Shown one piece after another: positions 1 through 6,567 of a DNA stretch of 64,000 bases. The notes beneath the pieces were generated by a model. That model worked only from the letters and a program-made list of their open reading frames with translations. It ran no database searches and was not told where the DNA came from. A program made the translations under genes and the position numbers. Each line of letters starts with the position of its first letter. Position 1 is the first letter of the stretch. Origin of the DNA: CAWFFV01 sp963814985 (lineage in GTDB: Bacteria; Chloroflexota; Ktedonobacteria; Ktedonobacterales; Ktedonobacteraceae); assembly GCA_963814985.1 (NCBI GenBank), contig CAWFFV010000053.1, forward strand, positions 1 to 64,000, given 5' to 3'.

Positions 1-2
1 CG

Positions 3-953
3 AAGTGTGGTGCATCCACGTTCCGATCACAATCGGCAACTCAAGCGGCCAGTCCATTGCCATCCACACCAACATATACGCCCCCGGCACCACAGCCGAC
101 GCCGACATATACACCACCGCCAAAGCCGCCGACACCGGTGTATACGCCACCAGCCCAGCCGACATATACACCACCACCAAAGCCGCCGACACCGGTGTAT
201 ACGCCACCAGCCCAGCCGACATATACACCACCGCCAAAGCCGCTGACGCCAGTGTATATACCACCAACCCAGCCGACATATACACCACCGCCAAAGCCGC
301 TGACGCCCATGTATATACCGCCAACAGTGGAAGCAACACCGATGACTAACGCTCAGTCAGCGCCAGATGCTCCCACGGAGTCATACTATGTGCCTCCAGT
401 TACTCAGACGCCGTCAGTCGTGCCACAACCGAAGGTGACAATTGTTCAGAGTACGCCAAAGCCGGAAGCGCCAGCCGCTCCGCCTCAGCCGAAGCGTCCG
501 CCCACCCCATACTATACGCCGCCGGCTCAATCCCAACCTGCTGATCCCAGGATTCAGAAACCGGCGCACTCACCTGCTCCACCAAAACCAATGGTGGCAA
601 AGCCTGTCTCCCAACCTGCCCCGGCGTCCAATGCTCCCTGGGGAAATCTGCTCTGGAGCGATGGTACGGAAGTACAACTTTCCGGTGAGGGTGCACTGGT
701 GGGACGTTACGACCACGATCTTGGTGGTATTCAGCCCGAGGTAGATCTGGGTAAGATGCAAGGATCTGATACGGTCTCGCGCGTTCATGCCATGCTTGAG
801 CATATCGGTAGCAGCTATACCCTGACCGATCTCAACAGTACCAACTCAACGCGCATCAACGGCAAGCGCCTGGAACCAGACAAGGCTATGCCGATCACAG
901 ATGGTGATACGCTCCATTTTGGCAAGGTGACATGTACATTTAAGCAACTCTAG
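3..953 (+). CDS. FHA-domain protein with proline-rich linker (5' end outside window)
   Basis: The reading frame is open to the window edge, so the start lies upstream. The first visible residues (KCGAS) look like the end of an N-terminal zinc ribbon, as is common in such proteins. A long low-complexity segment follows, built on repeats of PTYTPPPKPPTPVY and related units (about bases 60-330). After a second Pro/Gln-rich stretch comes a C-terminal FHA domain (about bases 645-953), with GALVGRYD, the SRVHA signature, and LTDLNSTNSTRING. FHA domains bind phosphothreonine peptides, so the protein probably acts downstream of Ser/Thr kinases such as the one at 35.8 kb; that link is inference. The repeats in the linker are prone to length variation. 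Confidence 0.85.
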   Translation, partial: KCGASTFRSQSATQAASPLPSTPTYTPPAPQPTPTYTPPPKPPTPVYTPPAQPTYTPPPKPPTPVYTPPAQPTYTPPPKPLTPVYIPPTQPTYTPPPKPLTPMYIPPTVEATPMTNAQSAPDAPTESYYVPPVTQTPSVVPQPKVTIVQSTPKPEAPAAPPQPKRPPTPYYTPPAQSQPADPRIQKPAHSPAPPKPMVAKPVSQPAPASNAPWGNLLWSDGTEVQLSGEGALVGRYDHDLGGIQPEVDLGKMQGSDTVSRVHAMLEHIGSSYTLTDLNSTNSTRINGKRLEPDKAMPITDGDTLHFGKVTCTFKQL

Positions 954-985
954 TTGTGAGCGGTGTTTATCGTATAAACTCAGCC

Positions 986-1027
986 GCGAGAGGCTCAGCG
1001 ATGGAGGTCCTGAGCGTAGCCTCTCGC
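986..1027 (+). terminator. Hairpin downstream of the FHA gene
   Basis: GCGAGAGGCT at 986-995 pairs with AGCCTCTCGC at 1018-1027, and an inner CTCAG/CTGAG helix extends it. It sits 33 bases after the FHA stop codon. There is no T-tract, so termination is likely but not certain. Confidence 0.4.
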
Positions 1028-1088
1028 ATGGCTCTACAAGCGGCTGGAAGGCAAGAATGGCAAAAAAAGCTCTTCTGTATTTTCCAAA

Positions 1089-1111
1089 ACAGGCTCTTTT
1101 TTGGAGCCTGT
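1089..1111. other. Hairpin in the CRISPR leader
   Basis: ACAGGCTC at 1089-1096 pairs with GAGCCTGT at 1104-1111 around a T-rich 7-base loop. It lies just upstream of the leader promoter. Leader hairpins or palindromes can be binding sites for integration host factors or regulators; the role here is unknown. Confidence 0.45.
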
Positions 1112-1120
1112 CGCAAATGC

Positions 1121-1149
1121 TTGCATGGAACGGCTTCCTGTGCTATATT
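1121..1149 (+). promoter_or_regulatory. Putative CRISPR leader promoter
   Basis: TTGCAT at 1121-1126, a 17-base spacer and TATATT at 1144-1149 make a good sigma-70-type promoter. Transcription would start near 1156, a few bases before the first repeat at 1162. This agrees with the orientation deduced from the degenerate terminal repeat at the right end. Confidence 0.65.
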
Positions 1150-1161
1150 AGCAGGGGGTCC

Positions 1162-2842
1162 GTCTAAATGGCTTGTGGGGTCCGTCAGGAATTGAAACTC
1201 CATGGTCTCTACGCTGGTCGTGGCAATCGTGCGTCTAAATGGCTTGTGGGGTCCGTCAGGAATTGAAACCCAAGATGTGATAAGCTGCTCAGAGTCTCCT
1301 GTAGGTCTAAATGGCTTGTGGGGTCCGTCAGGAATTGAAACATCATGAGCAGTTCGCTCATGACAATTCTAGCGATTAGGTCTAAATGGCTTGTGGGGTC
1401 CGTCAGGAATTGAAACGCGGTGCTGCCGCTTAAGTACCCTATACGCAAAAGTCTAAATGGCTTGTGGGGTCCGTCAGGAATTGAAACTTACAGAGGCTCC
1501 TAAGACTGGTTGAAACCCTACAACAGTCTAAATGGCTTGTGGGGTCCGTCAGGAATTGAAACTGCAGCTACAGAGTCACGGATGTCTAGCTTGGCTAGAG
1601 TCTAAATGGCTTGTGGGGTCCGTCAGGAATTGAAACCACGTGAAAGAGTTGCAAAGCTTGATCTCACGGCTTGCAATGTCTAAATGGCTTGTGGGGTCCG
1701 TCAGGAATTGAAACAGAGCGGTACATCCTAGCTGTGCTATGCTAAGCAATCATGGGTCTAAATGGCTTGTGGGGTCCGTCAGGAATTGAAACTGTCATTT
1801 TCATCAAAGCTTGATGATAGGTTCCATTTTGTCTAAATGGCTTGTGGGGTCCGTCAGGAATTGAAACTCAACTACTCCTGAGTTGGGTTCCGGCCATCTT
1901 TTAGTCTAAATGGCTTGTGGGGTCCGTCAGGAATTGAAACATAGCGAAGCTTTGACGACCGTTGGATAACAATGTCTACGTCTAAATGGCTTGTGGGGTC
2001 CGTCAGGAATTGAAACAGCCAACTTGTTCCCGAGTGATCGAAAGAGCCATAATAGTCTAAATGGCTTGTGGGGTCCGTCAGGAATTGAAACACATTACGA
2101 GAACATCGACTGCTCGTGAGAATGATTACGGTCTAAATGGCTTGTGGGGTCCGTCAGGAATTGAAACGATAAGCTTCGAAGCTTGCATACTGCCTTGCGT
2201 CCTAGGTCTAAATGGCTTGTGGGGTCCGTCAGGAATTGAAACTACGATAGTAGTGAAGCTTGTACGCGCTGTACGAAACTGTCTAAATGGCTTGTGGGGT
2301 CCGTCAGGAATTGAAACGATTCAGGAAGCAATACTGGTTGCCCATCTGAAACAAGTCTAGGAGTCTAAATGGCTTGTGGGGTCCGTCAGGAATTGAAACT
2401 TCAAGGCGTGGTGCCTCTTTCTTCGAGTCAACAATGTCTAAATGGCTTGTGGGGTCCGTCAGGAATTGAAACCGCCTTGAGCTTGCCGACCACCGACGCC
2501 ATATTGAAGTCTAAATGGCTTGTGGGGTCCGTCAGGAATTGAAACGCTTTTGGCTTTGCCTCTTCATTCTGCTAGAGAGCTGAGTCTAAATGGCTTGTGG
2601 GGTCCGTCAGGAATTGAAACCTAGTCCACTCTAATTTCTTCCTCTCGGTGTTGAGCATGTCTAAATGGCTTGTGGGGTCCGTCAGGAATTGAAACGCTTT
2701 TGGCTTTGCCTCTTCTTCTGCTAGAGAGCTGAGTCTAAATGGCTTGTGGGGTCCGTCAGGAATTGAAACTAACGTTGCTAAAGCTGCGTAAACACCTAAT
2801 TGATAGTCTAAATGGGTTGTGGGGTCCGAGAGGAATTGCAAT
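1162..2842 (+). CRISPR. CRISPR array, 23 repeats of 37 bp, 22 spacers
   Basis: The repeat starts GTCTAAATGGCTTGTGGGG and ends CCGTCAGGAATTGAAAC. Repeats start at 1162, 1233, 1305, 1380, 1451, 1526, 1600, 1678, 1756, 1831, 1904, 1980, 2055, 2131, 2206, 2281, 2363, 2436, 2509, 2584, 2659, 2733 and 2806. Spacers are 34-45 nt, mostly 36-39. The first 22 repeats appear identical. The last (2806-2842) is degenerate (GTTGT for CTTGT, CCGAG for CCGTC, GCAAT for GAAAC), which marks the leader-distal end. The ATTGAAAC 3' end is the 8-nt handle typical of Cas6-processed arrays (types I-A, I-B, I-D, III). No cas genes are visible within the window; about 1.1 kb is visible to the left. Short frames that read the repeat as protein here are artefacts. 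Confidence 0.98.
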
Positions 2843-2869
2843 AGGGAAGCTTTCACCCGAAAACCAGTG

Positions 2870-3156
2870 ATAAAGCGTAGTACTCTGTCAAACGTCATTG
2901 AGTTCACATCACTGGAAGAGGAAGTGGACCCCAAAAGGGGTAGGGACCACGTTTACGGCGTCCAGCGATTCATCGCGCATATCTCTTGAAAAAAGCGGAG
3001 GACTCTCCACCTGATTGAAGTATTTTCTTGAGCCTCAACAATTTTAAAGATCAGGAATGGTATATGCGCGATAAATCGCTGGACGCGCTGAAGCGGGTCC
3101 CTACCCCTTTCGGGGCCATGTTCCCATTGAAGTTTGACAGAGTACTACGCTTTTAT
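2870..3156. repeat. Family C long-hairpin element, copy 1
   Basis: A 22-bp perfect terminal inverted repeat (AAAGCGTAGTACTCTGTCAA... at 2872-2893, complement at 3132-3153) bounds an imperfect palindrome. Inner arms contain GCGTCCAGCGATTCATCGCG and its near complement around 3075-3095, and GGTCCCTACCCC-type arms. A second copy in opposite orientation lies at 18971-19228. No plausible protein is encoded, so it resembles a MITE or large REP-type element. Its left end abuts the tail of the CRISPR array. Confidence 0.8.
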
Positions 3157-3233
3157 CATGTATTGATCTTTATAATCCTGATTTCGTTTCTGCCTTTTGC
3201 CAGCAGGGTCAGTTTTTGCATCGAGGGAGAAAA

Positions 3234-3315
3234 TTAAGGTGTAGGGGCGCGGTTTACAAGCCCGTAATGCCATTTAAGCAAACGCGGGCTTGTAAACCGC
3301 GCCCCTACACCTTAA
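3234..3315. repeat. Perfect 31-bp inverted repeat
   Basis: The left arm at 3234-3264 (TTAAGGTGTAGGGGCGCGG followed by TTTACAAGCCCG) is exactly complementary to 3285-3315, with a 20-base loop. Diverged half-copies of the same motif (GTAGGGGC...CACAAGCCCG) occur at about 31248-31272 and 28926-28940, so this is an interspersed repeat. Confidence 0.85.
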
Positions 3316-3389
3316 CATCTCTGCTTCCAGAGCACGCTGTAAGTCGCTCCAATTGAACCCACTCTCGGCGAAATGGATAGGGGTATTCA

Positions 3390-3431
3390 TAATCCCGCCA
3401 TAATCCCGCCATGTGTGTTATAATCCCGCCA
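3390..3431. repeat. Three copies of TAATCCCGCCA
   Basis: The 11-mer occurs at 3390-3400, 3401-3411 and 3421-3431. Function is unknown; it could be a small operator cluster or a decaying repeat. The third copy overlaps a TATAAT. Confidence 0.6.
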
Positions 3432-3525
3432 GGATAGAAGTATTATCCGACAGGGCGAAACGTTAAATATCAAGTTTAAGGTATCTCCACCTCGCCCTAC
3501 TGAGTTAGCAGAACGGCTATGCGGG

Positions 3526-3624
3526 TTAGTGATAGTGTTGGCGAATTCGGATTTCATGCTCAGGATACTGCAAACTCACACTCAAAATGAGCTTGGTTTT
3601 TGATTTCGCCAACACTATCTTAGT
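3526..3624. mobile_element. ~89-bp MITE-like element with target duplication
   Basis: Terminal inverted repeats of 15 bp (GATAGTGTTGGCGAA at 3531-3545, complement at 3605-3619) enclose 59 bp of non-coding DNA. The element is flanked by a direct repeat TTAGT (3526-3530 and 3620-3624), the expected footprint of a transposition event with a 5-bp target duplication. It encodes no transposase, so it must have been moved in trans. Confidence 0.65.
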
Positions 3625-3687
3625 GGGGTCCTACCAAAGAGTTCCACTTTGGGGACGTATGAGATGAGCTTTAAAACCAATCACACG

Positions 3688-5309
3688 TCAGCTGTTATGT
3701 TCAACGTAGCTTACGCATTGACCCTGGTTCTTGAACGAAGGGTTTGTGAAGGTTTGCCAGCCACCCTTTTTGCATTGGTCTTTGTTTGTCGGCGCGACAT
3801 TGTTTACCTTCTGCGTGAGTGTCCCAGTGCTTGGTTTGTGGAATAAGTCGCCATGCCAATTAGCCTGGATGGTATGGATACCAGGAGTCGTGTACGTAAA
3901 GGTGCAGGTTGCGACGCCGTTAAACGACGGTGTGAACGGACAATTATCGCCCCAGATCAAGTTGCCGTTATCGGACCACACCACCATGCCCGTAAAACCT
4001 GTCTGATTTTCCGGAACGGGATTAAGTGCCAGGGTGGCCGTGTAAGTGACAGTTTGGCCCAGGATAGAGGGGTTAGCGCTGGATGTGACGGTAGTAGTGC
4101 TGTTCAGTAGCAAATTGAGATGGGTGTTTGCGATGGTGTTGCCGGCAGTCGTTACGACCACTGGGGTGGGAGTATTCTGTTCGCCGACCTGGTCGTACCA
4201 CTCGCTGGAATAGTTCGAAGTCGTAGTTGTCCGAATAGGAGTCATTAATATCCATGGTGTATGATCCCACAGCCAGGTTTGAAAATTCAAAGTGTCCGGT
4301 TGCATCGGTCGCACCCTTGATAGTTGGCCCGTCGTTCCAAGTAACACCGGGAGCGTATAAGTAAACCGAACGATTTGGCAGTGGTACCCCGAAGTTGTCA
4401 GTAAGTATGCCAGAGATCTGACCGGCATTGGGCAATTGAGCATCAATATTCTCCGTGGTTTGTCCTTGTACAACCGAGACACCACCGGCATTATCATATA
4501 TGGTTGCGTTACCCGATACGTTGTACCACTGTTGCTGGTAGCTGCGGTTGTCGGTATTGAATTCAACGGTCTGGGTAAAATTGTCGGGACCCTGGGCTGG
4601 AACACCCTGCAGTCGGTAGAGTCCTTGTGCGTCCGTAATCGCGGTCATCGGCAGCTCATTAGGGTCATTCATAAGATCTGAACGGTCGGAGGACACGGTG
4701 ATGCCAGCGAGTGGCTGGTTGTGGCTATCCGTAACGTGGCCGCTAACCGCCCCGCCCGGCATTAGATAAACTTCGATACCACTAACAATACTACCATTCG
4801 TTATCGTAATCCGAGCAGTTATTGTCTCAGGTCGGTCATTAGACCTACCTTGAGGATCATAAAATGCCCACGAGACGCTCATGAAAGGGGTTCACCACCC
4901 AGAATGAAAACCCGTTTTCAGAAGAGAAGTTGTGATTGCTATTTTGATCATTGAAGTCATTAACCAGGATCAGGTAATTGCCGTCGGGAAGATTTGACAA
5001 ATCATAGGCACCATCCGTGCCGGAGGTGGTTGATGCAGCGATGTTGCCGCTGTCGTAATCCTGGGACGAGGCGTAGGCCTTGACTGTGGCATTTGGGATA
5101 GGTGCTCCATTATCTTGGAAGACATTACCTGTAATCTGTCCGGTGCTGCCAACAGCAGCATATACCTTAGATCCTAAACTACCACCTATCGCAGGTATAA
5201 TGGCTCCAGAGTTAAAACCGATCACCATAAACAGCGCAACTGTAAGAGTGACTAACCTCCGGAAGTAGGTAAATATGCAATTACTGGACTTTGGCATTCT
5301 CAACTCCAT
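3688..5309 (-). pseudogene. Exported protein with Cna-B/carboxypeptidase-regulatory-like and Ig-like domains, two frameshifts
   Basis: Three overlapping frames read as one protein. The start at 5309 follows a GGAGGGATGTCCC ribosome site; an upstream ATG in the same frame lacks one. A signal peptide (RRLVTLTVALFMVIGFNSG) is followed by several carboxypeptidase-regulatory-like beta-sandwich repeats (ITGNVFQDNGAPIPNATV, VSGHVTDSHNQPLAGITV, ISGILTDNFGVPLPNRSV). A Big_3-type Ig domain (TTTVTSSANPSILGQTVTYT) and a conserved Cys-rich tail (KDQCKKGGWQTF...NQGQCVSYV) end it. Frame breaks lie near 4880 (after VVNPF) and near 4217 (after DNYDF); removing one base at each restores the frame. It is probably a cell-surface protein, either decayed or affected by assembly indels. 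Confidence 0.7.
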
Positions 5310-5733
5310 GGGACATCCCTCCTCCGACACGGTATGGGCGTAATTTCTTGTTGCACCAGCCGGTGCATTTATTGTGCCATCTAGATGGTACCTCAAAAAT
5401 CTCTCGTGTATGTCACAATGCAATGACTTGCGCTCTCGATTGGCTCACATTACTCTCTCATGAACGGCCGTTTGATAAGACAACTTCACCTGTGTTTTCA
5501 AACGGTTGCGCATCACTTCCATGTGCGTGGAATTTCCCTTGACAAATCTCATAACTCATCACAACAGCGGCAGCCTGGTAAGTAATGGTTCCTATTTTCA
5601 AGCCAGGGAGTCTCTAGTTCTGCTTTCTTCCAGGTATCTACATGCTCAAAAGTCCTTTGAAATTGACATTATAATTAATAGATATTAGATTACGGATAGG
5701 ATATCGATTGTAAAGTATAAAGGGAACTGAACG
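5310..5733. other. Intergenic, no gene seen
   Basis: Short frames here show no recognisable protein. The stretch must hold the promoter of the leftward exported-protein gene and that of the small rightward membrane protein. Nothing else stands out. Confidence 0.5.
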
Positions 5734-6012
5734 TTGGGAATTCTTTTGAAAATTGTCGTCACTCTTTTGAAATGTATCCTCTTTTATCCGATGCTGTGGT
5801 TTCGTTGGGTCATACGCTTAGTCTTTGGCTTTATAGCTTTTGGTTGCTTTATTGCGGGAGTCGGTATCGGGTTTGAGACCCTGACTGGAAAATTTACAGG
5901 ACCTTCTAATCCCTGGTGGGTATGGTTGTTTGTGTTAGGAGTAAGCTTTATCTCCTTCATGATTTTAACTCTGTACGACACAATCTTGCTTAGACTTGAA
6001 TCCAACCAATGA
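5734..6012 (+). CDS. Small two-helix membrane protein, unknown
   Basis: This is a 92-residue protein starting at TTG, with AAAGGGAA upstream. Two hydrophobic segments are evident: about residues 15-45 (WVIRLVFGFIAFGCFIAGVG) and 60-85 (WWVWLFVLGVSFISFMILTL). There are no catalytic motifs and I do not recognise a family. It stands alone between a leftward gene and a repeat block. An alternative is that the TTG is not the true start, as there is no ATG nearby in frame. Confidence 0.55.
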   Translation: MGILLKIVVTLLKCILFYPMLWFRWVIRLVFGFIAFGCFIAGVGIGFETLTGKFTGPSNPWWVWLFVLGVSFISFMILTLYDTILLRLESNQ

Positions 6013-6081
6013 TATTTTGATTCTGTCTTGATGATCTTGTGTGTAGATGTCAGAACGAAAACCCATCATCGGCATCCATGA

Positions 6082-6287
6082 GGTCATCCCGAACTTTTTG
6101 ACCAAAAGTTCCAAAAAGCGGGGATTTGGGGTGTCCCCAAAAAACTTTCTTTTTTTCTCTCGCCGCCTGCGGCGGCGCACAAAAGAGGTAAAAAGAGTTT
6201 TTGGGGACACCCTAAACCCCGCCAGGAGGCTGCCGCCTCCTGGACCCCCGCTTTTGCGAACTTTTGTTTCAAAAATTCGGGATGACC
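6082..6287. repeat. Family B palindromic element, copy 1
   Basis: GGTCATCCCGAA at 6082-6093 is repeated inverted at 6276-6287. Internal arms include GGGGTGTCCCC / GGGGACACCC and AAAAGTTC / GAACTTTTG. Copy 2 is at 30859-31064, with a conserved frame but different inserts. Open frames crossing it are palindrome artefacts. Confidence 0.8.
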
Positions 6288-6292
6288 CATGA

Positions 6293-6397
6293 AGAGTGAG
6301 CCACCGCCGGTGGCGAGGGTACTTGAATAGTTACTGGGATGACTCATGCCACACAAGAGCGAGCTACAGCAGGTGGTGAGGAGACCTGGATAGTTAC
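6293..6397. repeat. Two partial family A repeat ends
   Basis: Two tandem half-copies, GAGTGAGCCACC...GAATAGTTAC (6293-6334) and GAGCGAGCTACAG...GGATAGTTAC (about 6356-6397), match the right-hand flank of the GTAACT...AGTTAC palindromic family described below. They lack the central hairpin. Confidence 0.6.
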
Positions 6398-6567
6398 AGC
6401 AGAAAATCTTACACTACCTTTGATACTCAAAAGTATAGCCTGGTATAATTGAACCTGGAAGAGCAGACAGGAGGCAAATAGGGGGCAAATAGAATGCAAA
6501 TATTAATGATGTGATAAAATGTTCAAAGTATAAGCATTTAACTATCCAGAGTCTTTTAGAGAATATC

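Noticed and set aside
1209..2934. Open frames reading the CRISPR repeat as peptides with a repeated FLTDPTSHLD motif
   Set aside because: They are produced only by translating the 37-bp repeats; no ribosome sites and the array is clearly CRISPR.
1..3000. cas genes near the CRISPR array
   Set aside because: Checked both strands of the flanks; the left gene is an FHA protein and the right side is repeats and a decayed surface protein.
6047..6356. Open frames across the 6.1-6.3 kb palindrome
   Set aside because: Both strands are open because of the palindromic, G/C-rich family B repeat; no protein features.
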